A stretch of 64,000 bases of DNA, taken from assembly GCA_017510605.1 (NCBI GenBank), contig JAFWMQ010000008.1, forward strand, positions 186,217-250,216, read 5' to 3'. This DNA comes from Clostridiales bacterium (GTDB taxonomy: Bacteria > Bacillota > Clostridia > Saccharofermentanales > Saccharofermentanaceae). The notes below the pieces were generated by a model. The model saw only the letters and a list, made by a program, of their open reading frames with translations. It was not told the origin of the DNA and did not search any database. Below, one piece after another: positions 1 through 8,870 of this stretch. The first letter of the stretch is position 1; each line of letters starts with the position of its first letter. Position numbers and translations under genes: made by a program.

Positions 1-1
1 C

Positions 2-1240
2 GAGGACTTTAATTTCTTCACGAATACTTTTGAAGGTTATTATGCGAGAGGAGCGATCTTCCGCGCGGATATATACAGCTTTGGAGCATCGGCGGATTTC
101 GTTGCCAAAAATCTTCTTAAGAAGCAGGAGGGACAGTATCTGTGGGGTCCCGGCGAGATCACTCCCGCAATGTGTTCAATGGAGAGACTGAGCGTTGTTC
201 CGGACATTGAGAGAACTGATATTGCAATCCTGAGCGTCGGGAACAGCGAGAAGATCAATGAATCATTCAGCGTCTGCGACAACCTTCTGATCAAGGATAA
301 AGCTGAGTACGGAAAGGACTTTGATTCATTCGTTAAGAAGTTCAAGATGTGGTGCGGTCATATTGAAATTGAGCCTGACTTCATTGAGCTCGGCATGACT
401 GAAGATACGGGTTATGTGACGGTAAAGACATCTCCTGACAACGATTTTCTTCCGGTAAAAACACCCGAGCACAAAGTCGGATATTTTGCATATTACAACA
501 ACGGCCTTCTGGATAAAGGCAATGTCCCTCTTGTGGTAGGATTCCATGGCGGCGGAGATTCTTCGATGTATCTTACTTATGTTGCCGGATGGTGGGAAGT
601 TGCCAGGAAATATGATTTCCTCTTTGTATCGATCGAGAATCATCAGTTTGTTACTGCTACTGAAGCAAAAGAAGTGATAGATACTCTCCTTCAGCGTTAT
701 CCGGTGGACCCTTCACGCATATATGCGACAGGATTCTCAATGGGAAGCGGAAAGACATGGGATCTTTATCAGGAGTATCCTGAGATCCTTGCGGGTATTA
801 TGCCGGCGAGTGCTCTTTTCCCTGTTTACACAACTTTCTTCGGCAAACCCGTAACGGACAGACTTAATAAGACCGTTCCGGTTCCGGTCTTTTATTCCGG
901 CGGAGAAAAGTCGCATCTTGGGGAGCTTCCTTTCCATGCGGATACATGTCTGGAAAGAGTTAAGTATGTGGCTGAAGTTAACGGGCTCAGGAAGACTTTC
1001 GAAAATGTGTCTTTTGATGACAAGGATAACTGGGAAGATCCGGTCTGGGGTCTGCCCGGAGACCGGATCGAGAAAGTATACGATCCTTCAAGAGATGCAA
1101 CCTTGACGATCCACTATTTTGAAAGCGAAGACGGGATCTGCAGGACGGCTTTCTCAAGCGTAAGCAACCAGGTTCACGAGTGCAGACAGCACAGTATCGA
1201 AAATGCCTGGAAGTTCATATCGCAGTTTTCAAGAAGCTGA
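2..1240 (+). CDS. Alpha/beta hydrolase (esterase, PHB-depolymerase/feruloyl-esterase type), 5' end missing
   Basis: The frame is open from base 2, so the gene enters from upstream; the in-frame ATG at 170 is probably not the true start. The C-terminal ~270 residues look like an alpha/beta hydrolase: an oxyanion-type HGGGD strand near 547, the nucleophile elbow GFSMGS with its serine codon at 737-739, and a histidine in the C-terminal segment near 1190 that could complete the triad. This arrangement is typical of secreted or cell-bound carboxylesterases (polyhydroxybutyrate depolymerase, feruloyl or acetylxylan esterase families). The substrate cannot be read from sequence. It lies 48 bp before the sucrose genes. 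Fold assignment is fairly sure; substrate unknown. Confidence 0.75.
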   Translation, partial: EDFNFFTNTFEGYYARGAIFRADIYSFGASADFVAKNLLKKQEGQYLWGPGEITPAMCSMERLSVVPDIERTDIAILSVGNSEKINESFSVCDNLLIKDKAEYGKDFDSFVKKFKMWCGHIEIEPDFIELGMTEDTGYVTVKTSPDNDFLPVKTPEHKVGYFAYYNNGLLDKGNVPLVVGFHGGGDSSMYLTYVAGWWEVARKYDFLFVSIENHQFVTATEAKEVIDTLLQRYPVDPSRIYATGFSMGSGKTWDLYQEYPEILAGIMPASALFPVYTTFFGKPVTDRLNKTVPVPVFYSGGEKSHLGELPFHADTCLERVKYVAEVNGLRKTFENVSFDDKDNWEDPVWGLPGDRIEKVYDPSRDATLTIHYFESEDGICRTAFSSVSNQVHECRQHSIENAWKFISQFSRS

Positions 1241-1288
1241 TATCTAAAGAATTGCGGGCCGCGATAAAAATAAGTTAGAGGTGTTCTC

Positions 1289-2629
1289 ATGGCACAGGAC
1301 TGGAGACAGATGATCCACTTGGAACCCCGCAAAGGATGGATGAATGACCCAAACGGTCTGTGCTTTTTTAATGGGAAATATCATGTGTATTTCCAATTTT
1401 CTCCGGACTCTCCTGAAGGTGCCGGGAGAAAATGCTGGGGACATTTTGAGAGTTCTGATGACGGAAAGTCATGGGAGTATACAGGCATTGTTTTCGAGCC
1501 TGATATACCGGAAGACAGGACCGGAGTATTCTCGGGATGTGCTGTCGTTAAGGATGGAACGATCCATATTTTCTATACTGGCAACGTTGAACTTCCCGGA
1601 GAATACGATTACGTTACCTCAGGAAGAGAAGCCAATCAGATACATGTAACGACCTCAGACGGACGGATCATGGGCGATAAAAAGATCATCCTCCGCAACA
1701 GTGATTATCCGGATTATTGTTCCTGTCATGTCAGAGATCCGAAGGTCCGGTTCGAGGACGGCAAGTGGAAGATGGTCCTTGGCGCAAGAACATTAGATGA
1801 CAAGGGGTGTGTCCTTTTCTATGAAGCAGATGATCCCGATGACTGGCATTATGTGAAGTCATTATCCGTAGATGATTTCGGATATATGTGGGAATGTCCC
1901 GATCAGTTTGATGTTGAAGGGAAGACGTTCCTAGGGATCTCGCCTCAGGGAATACCCCATGAAGAATACAGATATCAGAATGTATACAGCTCCGGATATT
2001 TCAGAATGGATGGTGATAAGCTGTATGATTTCACCGAGTATGATCACGGATTTGATTTCTATGCACCGCAGACATTTGTTGACAAACATGGTGACAGGAT
2101 CCTGATAGGGTGGATGGGGATAGGTGATATTCCTTATTCAAATCCCACGACAGAACTCGGTTGGCAGCACTGTCTGACTGTACCGCGCAGACTGTCTTTA
2201 TCTGATGACGGCCGTATCAGACAATGTCCCGTGATCAATCAGGAGCTGTTCGGAGATCTCAATGAAGCCCGGGAGGGGAATGCCGTATTGACAGATCTTC
2301 CATGCGATATAAATGCAGCAATAACTGATGATAACTATAAGCTCAGTATTGGTGAAGCAAAGATCACTTATAACGGTAATGAGATCGTACTTGATCTTTC
2401 GCAAGGTGATATAGGTTACGGGCGGACTGTCCGGAAAGTCCTTACGGGTAAGATCAGCGATATCAGGATAATCGTTGACAGGTCAAGTATAGAGATATTT
2501 GCAGGTAACGGATCTTACGCTATGAGCAGCAGATTCTACCCTTCGGAAGCATCTGTTAAGACCGTAAGCGAAGGCGGAGGATTCAGTTTCAGAACTATCA
2601 GAAAGATGGAGGTGAGAGGATTTGAGTAA
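1289..2629 (+). CDS. scrB: Sucrose-6-phosphate hydrolase / beta-fructosidase (GH32)
   Basis: GH32 beta-fructofuranosidase of 446 residues, the normal length. The nucleophile motif WMNDPNG lies at residues 17-23 (Asp20), the transition-state motif RDP at 149-151, and the acid/base motif WECP at 201-204 (Glu202); a C-terminal beta-sandwich follows. There is no signal peptide, so it is cytoplasmic and probably cleaves sucrose 6-phosphate, or sucrose, to glucose (6-phosphate) and fructose. The ATG at 1289 follows an AGAGGTG ribosome binding site. Its last 8 bases overlap the fructokinase gene, so the two form a translationally coupled sucrose pair. No sucrose transporter is visible in the window. 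Confidence 0.93.
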   Translation: MAQDWRQMIHLEPRKGWMNDPNGLCFFNGKYHVYFQFSPDSPEGAGRKCWGHFESSDDGKSWEYTGIVFEPDIPEDRTGVFSGCAVVKDGTIHIFYTGNVELPGEYDYVTSGREANQIHVTTSDGRIMGDKKIILRNSDYPDYCSCHVRDPKVRFEDGKWKMVLGARTLDDKGCVLFYEADDPDDWHYVKSLSVDDFGYMWECPDQFDVEGKTFLGISPQGIPHEEYRYQNVYSSGYFRMDGDKLYDFTEYDHGFDFYAPQTFVDKHGDRILIGWMGIGDIPYSNPTTELGWQHCLTVPRRLSLSDDGRIRQCPVINQELFGDLNEAREGNAVLTDLPCDINAAITDDNYKLSIGEAKITYNGNEIVLDLSQGDIGYGRTVRKVLTGKISDIRIIVDRSSIEIFAGNGSYAMSSRFYPSEASVKTVSEGGGFSFRTIRKMEVRGFE

Positions 2630-3596
2630 AGGTACTCTCGTTGCGATAGGCGAAGCCCTGATCGATTTTATTCCTTCAAGAAAAGGATGTGACTTTGATG
2701 ATGTCGAATCGTTCTTCCCGGCTGTCGGAGGAGCGCCTGCTAATGTGTGCGCAGCCTTCTCAAGACTCGGAGGAAAGTCGGCTTTCTTAACCCAGTTAGG
2801 TGACGATCCGTTCGGTCATAAGATAATCAGAGAACTTAACAGGACAGGGATCGATACTTCATATATCGCTCTTACTGATGAAGCAAATACCGCACTTGCA
2901 TTTGTTAGTCTGGCTGCAGACGGAGACCGTACTTTCTCGTTCTACAGGAAGCCGTCAGCTGACATGCTTTTTTCTCCTTCGCAAGTTGATGAGAGAGCGT
3001 TTGATGATATTTTCGCGCTCCATTTCTGCAGCGTATCTTTGGGCGATTTCCCGATGAAGTCGGCACATTCGCGCGCGATTGGGATCGCTCAGGAGAAAGG
3101 TGCCCTGATAAGCTTTGATCCCAATCTCAGGTTTATGCTTTGGAACAGTGAGGAAGCATTGAAGAACGCTGTGCTGGAATTCATTCCGAAGGCTGATGTC
3201 CTCAAAATATCTGATGATGAATTGGAGTTTATTACTGGATTTACAGACATCGAAGAGGCATTGCCCCGGCTTTTCGGCGAAGGCGTAAAACTTGTTCTCT
3301 TCACCTGTGGGAAAGACGGAATGTTTGCATTCACAAAAAATGCATCTGCTCATAAGATATCTCCTGCGGTTAATGTAGTCGATACTACGGGTGCCGGAGA
3401 TGCTTCGATCGGATCGTTCTTATGGAAACTGAATGCTTCGGGAATTACAAAGTCAAACATAGAAACTGTCACTTCGGAAGTCCTTGATGAGGCTTTGGAT
3501 TTTGCGACTAAATTCTGTGCGCTCAGCATTCAGCAAAAGGGCGCAATACCGTCGTATCCGACCCTGGAACAGGTAATGACAATGGGGCAGTCTTAA
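2622..3596 (+). CDS. scrK: Fructokinase (PfkB family)
   Basis: PfkB-family sugar kinase of 324 residues that would phosphorylate the fructose released by the upstream hydrolase. The N-terminal signature with GGAPANV lies near residues 36-42, and the anion-hole/catalytic motif DTTGAGD at 254-260 with Asp260 as the base. It starts at TTG 2622, eight bases inside the end of the hydrolase gene, behind a GGAGGTGAGAGGA site. Fructose specificity is inferred from gene context; the fold alone would also fit other PfkB kinases. Confidence 0.9.
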   Translation: MSKGTLVAIGEALIDFIPSRKGCDFDDVESFFPAVGGAPANVCAAFSRLGGKSAFLTQLGDDPFGHKIIRELNRTGIDTSYIALTDEANTALAFVSLAADGDRTFSFYRKPSADMLFSPSQVDERAFDDIFALHFCSVSLGDFPMKSAHSRAIGIAQEKGALISFDPNLRFMLWNSEEALKNAVLEFIPKADVLKISDDELEFITGFTDIEEALPRLFGEGVKLVLFTCGKDGMFAFTKNASAHKISPAVNVVDTTGAGDASIGSFLWKLNASGITKSNIETVTSEVLDEALDFATKFCALSIQQKGAIPSYPTLEQVMTMGQS

Positions 3597-3600
3597 ATGA

Positions 3601-3609
3601 TGATATAAT
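3601..3609 (+). promoter_or_regulatory. Extended -10 promoter for the flavodiiron gene
   Basis: TGATATAAT, an extended -10 element (TGnTATAAT), lies 34 bp before the ATG at 3643, with no good -35 box at the usual distance. The same nonamer pattern recurs before other genes in the window (14139, 16314, 51215, 60293). Confidence 0.55.
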
Positions 3610-3642
3610 TGTTTTGTTTATACCTTTGCAAAGGAGATTATT

Positions 3643-5433
3643 ATGCAGATTACAAACGACATCATCTACATAGGTGTTAACGATCACAAGATAGATCTTT
3701 TCGAGGGACAGTATATCGTACCCAACGGAATGGCTTATAATTCCTACGTTATAAAGGATGACAAGATCGCCGTTATGGATACGGTCGACAGGAATTTCAC
3801 CCACGAATGGCTCGATAATCTTGAGAAAGCATTGGACGGAAGAAAGCCCGACTATTTGGTAGTCCAGCACATGGAGCCGGATCATTCGGCTAATATCGCC
3901 AACTTTGTAAAGGCATATCCTGATGCGAAAATCGTATCTTCGACAAAGGCATTTGCGATGATGCAGAATTTCTTCGGTACTGCGTTTGAAGACCGTCAGG
4001 TAGTTGTAGGTGAAGGCTCTGCTCTTGAACTCGGAAAGCATACACTGAATTTTGTTGCCGCACCAATGGTTCACTGGCCTGAAGTCCTCATGACATACGA
4101 TTCAACGGACAAGGTTCTTTTCTCTGCTGACGGATTCGGCAAGTTTGGTGCTTTGGATGTCGAAGAGGACTGGGCATGTGAAGCAAGAAGATACTATATC
4201 GGCATTGTCGGAAAGTATGGTGCACAGGTACAGGCAGTCCTTAAGAAAGCTGCTAATCTTGATATTCAGATCATCTGCCCGCTGCATGGTCCTGTCTTAT
4301 CTGAAAATCTCGGATACTATATCGGACTTTATCAGACTTGGTCGACATACCAGCAGGAGACTGAGGGTATCGTGATCGCTTATACATCTGTTTACGGCAA
4401 CACAAAGAAAGCTGTCGAGTCACTTGCGGAAATGCTTAAGAACAAAGGATGTCCGAAGGTTGTGGTAAATGACCTTGCGCGTTGTGATATGGCTGAGGCA
4501 GTTGAGGATGCTTTCCGTTACGGCAAGATAATCCTTGCGACAACAACTTATAATGCCGAGATATTCCCGTTCATGCGTGAATTCATCCATCACCTTACCG
4601 AGCGTAATTTCGCAAATCACAAGATAGGACTGATCGAGAACGGTTCATGGGCTCCGATGGCTGCAAAGATCATGAAGGGTATGCTCGAAGGCTGTAAGAA
4701 CTGCACTTTCGCAGAGAATACCGTTCATATAAAATCCGCTCTGAATGATGAGAGCAGCACACAGCTCGAGGCGTTGGCAGAAGAGTTCTGCGGAGAGTAT
4801 AAGGCAAGAAAGTCAGATACTGCTGACAAGAATGACTTGAGAGCACTTTTCAATATCGGTTACGGACTTTATGTTGTAACATCAAACGACGGTAAGAAGG
4901 ATAACGGTCTTATCGTTAATACGGTCTCTCAGGTAACTAATACTCCAAACAGGATCGCTGTTACGATAAATAAGGAAAACTATTCGCATCATGTTATTCA
5001 GCAGACGGGAATAATGAACGTTAACTGCCTTTCAACCGATGCTCCGTTCTCATTATTCCAGCGCTTCGGTTTCCATTCCGGAAGAACAGTCGATAAGTTC
5101 GAGGGAATCGATGAGATCAGATCTGATAACGGTCTCAGGTTCCTGCCGCAGTATATCAATGCGTTCTTCTCCCTGAAGGTTGAGGATTACGTGGATCTCG
5201 ATACCCATGGCATGTTTATCTGTTCAGTTGTCGAATCCAGAGTGATAACGAAAAAAGAAACGATGACATACACCTATTACCAGAACAACGTAAAACCCAA
5301 GCCTGAGACGGAAGGCAAGAAGGGATATGTCTGTAAGGTCTGCGGTTATGTGTACGAAGGTGACGAGCTGCCTGATGATTTCATTTGTCCGCTCTGCAAA
5401 CACGGCGCAGCTGATTTTGAACCGATAGAGTAA
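3643..5433 (+). CDS. Flavodiiron protein with flavin reductase and rubredoxin domains
   Basis: Oxygen (and/or nitric oxide) reductase of 596 residues with four modules. Residues 1-240 are a metallo-beta-lactamase-like diiron domain with HMEPDH at 76-81 and further ligands at His144 and in CPLHGP. Residues ~243-390 are an FMN flavodoxin domain with the phosphate loop YTSVYGNT. Residues ~400-545 are a flavin-reductase-like FMN domain. Residues ~560-596 are a rubredoxin with two CxxC/CPLC knuckles. The fused modules would let reducing power reach the diiron site within one chain, protecting an anaerobe against oxygen. A strong AAGGAG site precedes the ATG. It stands alone between the sucrose pair and a convergent hydrolase gene. 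Confidence 0.93.
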   Translation: MQITNDIIYIGVNDHKIDLFEGQYIVPNGMAYNSYVIKDDKIAVMDTVDRNFTHEWLDNLEKALDGRKPDYLVVQHMEPDHSANIANFVKAYPDAKIVSSTKAFAMMQNFFGTAFEDRQVVVGEGSALELGKHTLNFVAAPMVHWPEVLMTYDSTDKVLFSADGFGKFGALDVEEDWACEARRYYIGIVGKYGAQVQAVLKKAANLDIQIICPLHGPVLSENLGYYIGLYQTWSTYQQETEGIVIAYTSVYGNTKKAVESLAEMLKNKGCPKVVVNDLARCDMAEAVEDAFRYGKIILATTTYNAEIFPFMREFIHHLTERNFANHKIGLIENGSWAPMAAKIMKGMLEGCKNCTFAENTVHIKSALNDESSTQLEALAEEFCGEYKARKSDTADKNDLRALFNIGYGLYVVTSNDGKKDNGLIVNTVSQVTNTPNRIAVTINKENYSHHVIQQTGIMNVNCLSTDAPFSLFQRFGFHSGRTVDKFEGIDEIRSDNGLRFLPQYINAFFSLKVEDYVDLDTHGMFICSVVESRVITKKETMTYTYYQNNVKPKPETEGKKGYVCKVCGYVYEGDELPDDFICPLCKHGAADFEPIE

Positions 5434-5491
5434 GATCAGGAACTAAGAAACTGAAACATTTAAAGGGGTTGTCTCATTATCTGGGGCAACA

Positions 5492-6130
5492 CTATTTAGC
5501 TGTAAAGCGGTTATCCGTAGGCTTGCCATGACCGTAATAGATGGTCCTGCTGCCAAGTCTGCCGATCTTTTCCGCACTATTCTTAACCGCATTCAGATCA
5601 TAATAGAGGTGTCCGATTCCGGGAGTTATCCAGTTATCTAATTCATCACCGACAAACAGATGCTTTTCTTCAACGTCCAGGCCGATCGATCCGGTAGTGT
5701 GCCCCGGAAGTTCTATAACTTTTGCATTGATCCCATAAGAACTCAGGTCATCACCGTCTTTAACAATAATCAGATTATCCGGTTTATCAACCTTAGTGTT
5801 TTTTAATACCTTCAATGACATCCCGAGCACAACGCGTCCTACCAGTCCGTAAGACCTTAAAGGCTGCTTTTCGAAGCTCTCAAAAAGCTCCTCATCATTC
5901 TTATGAATTGCGACAGGGATGTTATACCGCTTGGACAGTTCGGCTGCATTTTCGGCGTGATCGAAATGAACATGTGTAAGAAAAATGAGCTTCATTTTAT
6001 ACTTGTCACATTCCCTGATCACCTGTTCAAGATTTGCTTTGCTGGCCGTGTCAACAAGTATTGCAGACTCACCGTCAGCAACCAGATAACAGTTATCAGT
6101 TCCGCCCTTGATCCTAATTACATTTACCAT
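5492..6130 (-). CDS. MBL-fold metallo-hydrolase (glyoxalase II-like)
   Basis: Metallo-beta-lactamase-fold hydrolase of 212 residues with the zinc motif THVHFDHAEN, then LPGHTTGS and VGDELD, the layout of small glyoxalase II/quorum-quenching-type hydrolases. The true substrate is not readable. The start was set at ATG 6130, 11 codons inside the longest frame: TATAAT lies at 6138-6143 on this strand, exactly 7 bases before the ATG, so the longer frame would begin upstream of the transcript. That makes a leaderless mRNA likely. It faces the flavodiiron gene tail to tail and is divergent from the HIT-like gene. Confidence 0.82.
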   Translation of the reverse strand: MVNVIRIKGGTDNCYLVADGESAILVDTASKANLEQVIRECDKYKMKLIFLTHVHFDHAENAAELSKRYNIPVAIHKNDEELFESFEKQPLRSYGLVGRVVLGMSLKVLKNTKVDKPDNLIIVKDGDDLSSYGINAKVIELPGHTTGSIGLDVEEKHLFVGDELDNWITPGIGHLYYDLNAVKNSAEKIGRLGSRTIYYGHGKPTDNRFTAK

Positions 6131-6137
6131 GTCATTG

Positions 6138-6143
6138 ATTATA
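6138..6143 (-). promoter_or_regulatory. -10 element giving a leaderless transcript
   Basis: TATAAT on the minus strand followed by seven bases and then the ATG at 6130, so the predicted +1 is the A of the start codon. No Shine-Dalgarno sequence lies between them. A weak TTGATT lies upstream at only 14 bp spacing. Confidence 0.5.
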
Positions 6144-6218
6144 CCATTATGTTCATGAATCAACTGAATATAAGAGGGTTATAATGAATGAAACAAATCA
6201 AAGGAGATGACAATAAAT

Positions 6219-6683
6219 ATGTGTTTGATATGTGACAGGATAGAGATGATTAAGAACGGGATCAATCCGTATTTTGTTAAAGAACTGGAAACCGGTTATG
6301 TGGTAATTGGCGACCACCAGCACTTCTATGGATATTCGCTTTTCCTTTATAAGCATCATGAGAATATTACGGAACTTTTCCAGCTTGAGAGGGAAGAGAA
6401 ATTAAAGTTCCTGGAAGAGATGAGTCTGGTAGCTGAAGCGACATCCAAAGCTTTCGGGGCAGAGAAGATGAATTATGAGCTGCTCGGAATGGGTGATGCA
6501 CACCTTCACTGGCACCTCAATCCGAGGCGCAAAGGTGATATCGGGAATTACGGTAACAACGGCGCAGGTCCCGTGTGGTGGTATCCGATGGAAAAGATGT
6601 ACAGTGACGATAACCGCCCAAGCGCTGAGAAACTCGAGTCAATGAAGGAAAAACTCAGAATAGAACTGGAGAAGTTGATTTGA
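6219..6683 (+). CDS. HIT-family-like protein
   Basis: 154-residue protein with the histidine-triad motif HLHWH in DAHLHWHLNPR, the active-site signature of nucleotide hydrolases and transferases of the HIT superfamily. A short cysteine motif MCLICDR at the N-terminus resembles zinc-binding HIT proteins. The start is ATG 6219, because the in-frame ATG at 6207 overlaps the AAAGGAG ribosome binding site. A TATAAT at 6179-6184 is a plausible -10. Substrate unknown. The region after the gene holds a hairpin array. Confidence 0.75.
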   Translation: MCLICDRIEMIKNGINPYFVKELETGYVVIGDHQHFYGYSLFLYKHHENITELFQLEREEKLKFLEEMSLVAEATSKAFGAEKMNYELLGMGDAHLHWHLNPRRKGDIGNYGNNGAGPVWWYPMEKMYSDDNRPSAEKLESMKEKLRIELEKLI

Positions 6684-6729
6684 GGAAAAAGACCATGTAA
6701 CTGAAATCTTATTTATCTCTATAAAGGCG

Positions 6730-6917
6730 CGACGGACCAAACTGACTATTATCCGTTTTTAGTCCGTCGTTTTTATGTTAAGAGATGCTGTTTTCAGCAA
6801 ATCCGACGGACTAAAAACATGTTTCTCTCATTCTAGTCCGTCGAAAACCGGTAAATATATGATTTCCAGGCGAAAAATGACGGACTAAAAAGCCTTTTCG
6901 CGCATTTTAGTCCGTCG
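6730..6917. repeat. Three hairpins at an exact 74-bp period
   Basis: Three 40-bp palindromes at 6730-6769, 6804-6843 and 6878-6917 start exactly 74 bp apart, separated by two 34-bp spacers. Each has a left arm close to GACGGACTAAAA and a right arm close to TTTTAGTCCGTCG with a different inner loop of ~14 bases. The left arm of copy 1 is altered (GACGGACCAAA). They fill the gap between the HIT-like gene and the zinc-ribbon gene. Nothing codes here. They could be repeated protein-binding sites, RNA hairpins or a short tandem REP-like element. Confidence 0.85.
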
Positions 6918-6948
6918 AACAGTAATGGATATATAAAAACCAATAAAC

Positions 6949-6981
6949 AAGGGGCTGTGATAACTTAAATCACAGCCCCTT
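6949..6981 (-). terminator. Terminator hairpin after the zinc-ribbon gene
   Basis: Perfect arms AAGGGGCTGTGAT and ATCACAGCCCCTT around a short loop, placed 23 bp after the stop of the minus-strand gene. The minus-strand tail TTGTTTATT is only moderately T-rich. Confidence 0.7.
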
Positions 6982-7003
6982 AAGTAAAGACTAATAAATT
7001 ACC

Positions 7004-8701
7004 TTACATATCGTCAGCGCCTGAAAGTGTATCCTGTCCGACATTACCGCCTGCAACAGACATGAGTTCCAGCTGGTACCAATATCCGTATTGGAATGTG
7101 AATTCAGGATCATCACCGTTATAAAGCTGGGTGTAACGTCCGCTCTCGCCGAAGAGATCAGTCTCGCCGTACCATTCAGTTCCGTAACCGACCTTGATCG
7201 TATATGTGTCTGCTGCAACATAGAGTGTGACACTTTCGTCAGGTCTGAGGAATACCTGGGCACAAACATCGCCGTCGGAATCATAGAATCTGATTATCAA
7301 CGATTTAATGCCGGAAGGCGCATAGATCTCTAATTCGATGCTTCCGTCATTGACCATGCAGTCGCCGGTCTCAGGAAGTTCCTGCGGACAAGCCTTAGCC
7401 ATTTCTTCGGAATCCTTGAAATACGTGATGGTCTCGAACTGCTTCATTGCCTTATAGTATTCGCCGTTCTCATAGTATTCCATGGCTTTGTTATAAGTAT
7501 TGGTGCAGTTATCCAGATCTGTCTGAACACGGGTAAGAACATATGGAGCGTCCCTGAAATCTCCGATTTTTTCAAAGATCTGGATCGCTTCCTCGTATTC
7601 ATAATTCATCCACTTGTTGTAGGCGTAATTGTACCAGAGGCCGTTAACAGCGGTTTCTGCAAGTGCTTTCTCCTCAACACTTGCCAGATCCAAAGCATCA
7701 TCAAAAGCCTGAGGATCAGAAACATAGTTATTATTGGCAATATACTCTTTGCTGATGAGAGACTGCTCAGAGCCCAGAGGCTTATCTATGTATGCCAGAT
7801 CAAGATCCTGGATCTGAATGCCATAGAGGTATCCGATCGCACTTATCCAGTCCTGCTCTTCTATATAACCGTAAATCCGGCACATGTCTTTCTCGTAATC
7901 ATATTTGTCACCGAAAAGTGTCAGTGAATCAAATTTGTCGGCTGCTTCAAAATAGTTTTCCGCATCCTTATCTTCGAAAGCTGCTTTAAGTGTCGTGTAT
8001 TCATCTAAAAGAGCTTTTGCCTCTTTGCCCTTGTCGTCATTTCCGAAGAACTTTGAGCGGGTATTCAGCATTTCGATAATGCCGTCATAATCTCCGGCCT
8101 CGTCAAGGGAATCGAGCTTCTCATATTCTATTTCGAGCTGGGCATACTCTGCCCAATACTCTGAATCCTTGAAATCTTTCAGTTCGGTAAATGTACTGAG
8201 AGCTGTCTTATAATCTTCATCATTGATGGCTTCCATTCCCTTGTCATACTTGCTGGAAGTAAGGAAATAGGACACGCCGAAACCGGCACCTGCAAGTAAT
8301 GCGATGCCGAGAACTATTGCACCGATGATAATGGCCGGCTTAGCTGATTTTTTCTTTTTGGGTTTAGCCTCAGCTGTAGCGGCAGGAGTCTCAACAACGG
8401 GCTCTGCAGCAACCGTAGCTGCAGGAGCAGGTGTTTCAGCAACTGGCTCGGGAGCAGTAACAGGAGCTACGGGAGCGGTTGCTTCAGCGACGGGTTCCGG
8501 AGCAGCAACCGGAGCTGCAGCAGCGGGAGCTTCAGCAACTGGTTCCGGTGCAGTAACCGGGGCTGCGGGAGCAGGTGTCTCTGCAACATGTTCAGCAGCC
8601 GGTTCAGTTGTTGTTGCCGGTGCTGACTCAGGTTGTTTAGTACCGCAAAAGGGACAAAAGACTTCGGATTCCAATGGTTTTCCGCAATTAGAACAAAACA
8701 T
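7004..8701 (-). CDS. Zinc-ribbon membrane protein with Pro/Ala repeats and TPR-like ectodomain
   Basis: 565-residue protein. Residues 3-20 form a zinc ribbon (CSNCG...CPFCG). Residues ~28-115 are a low-complexity segment of about four imperfect ~19-residue units built on APEPVAE. A lysine-rich stretch at 113-119 precedes one membrane helix at ~123-147. The remaining ~400 residues are helical repeats of TPR style (for example YEEAIQIFEKIGDFRDA), ending in a beta-rich tail. The predicted topology is an inside zinc ribbon and an outside repeat domain, as in many uncharacterised Clostridia proteins. Function unknown; a scaffold or envelope sensor is possible. A terminator hairpin follows it. Confidence 0.85.
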   Translation of the reverse strand: MFCSNCGKPLESEVFCPFCGTKQPESAPATTTEPAAEHVAETPAPAAPVTAPEPVAEAPAAAAPVAAPEPVAEATAPVAPVTAPEPVAETPAPAATVAAEPVVETPAATAEAKPKKKKSAKPAIIIGAIVLGIALLAGAGFGVSYFLTSSKYDKGMEAINDEDYKTALSTFTELKDFKDSEYWAEYAQLEIEYEKLDSLDEAGDYDGIIEMLNTRSKFFGNDDKGKEAKALLDEYTTLKAAFEDKDAENYFEAADKFDSLTLFGDKYDYEKDMCRIYGYIEEQDWISAIGYLYGIQIQDLDLAYIDKPLGSEQSLISKEYIANNNYVSDPQAFDDALDLASVEEKALAETAVNGLWYNYAYNKWMNYEYEEAIQIFEKIGDFRDAPYVLTRVQTDLDNCTNTYNKAMEYYENGEYYKAMKQFETITYFKDSEEMAKACPQELPETGDCMVNDGSIELEIYAPSGIKSLIIRFYDSDGDVCAQVFLRPDESVTLYVAADTYTIKVGYGTEWYGETDLFGESGRYTQLYNGDDPEFTFQYGYWYQLELMSVAGGNVGQDTLSGADDM

Positions 8702-8870
8702 AGGGGGTACCTCACAAGATTAAAATGCCTACGGTTACAATATGATTTTACACGATATTTGCATATATCACAAAAAATTTATTCATTTTAAGATGATGTA
8801 TAATTATTTGCGTCTGAATTTTACAAAATCCAAGAGATTTTGATTATCAGATTTAAGAAGTGAATGAAAG

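Noticed and set aside
5460..5491. A strong terminator between the flavodiiron and MBL genes
   Set aside because: A GTTGTC/GGCAAC stem exists but the loop is long and there is no T-run on either strand, so it was not listed as a feature.
6730..6917. A degenerate CRISPR array
   Set aside because: Period and spacer length (40 + 34) look suggestive, but only the palindrome arms are conserved, the repeat centres differ, there are just three copies and no cas genes are in the window.
8304..8723. A plus-strand 139-residue open frame rich in Ala/Gly/Thr
   Set aside because: It is the antisense of the Pro/Ala repeat region of the zinc-ribbon gene; the low-complexity repeats keep the frame open. It lacks a ribosome binding site.
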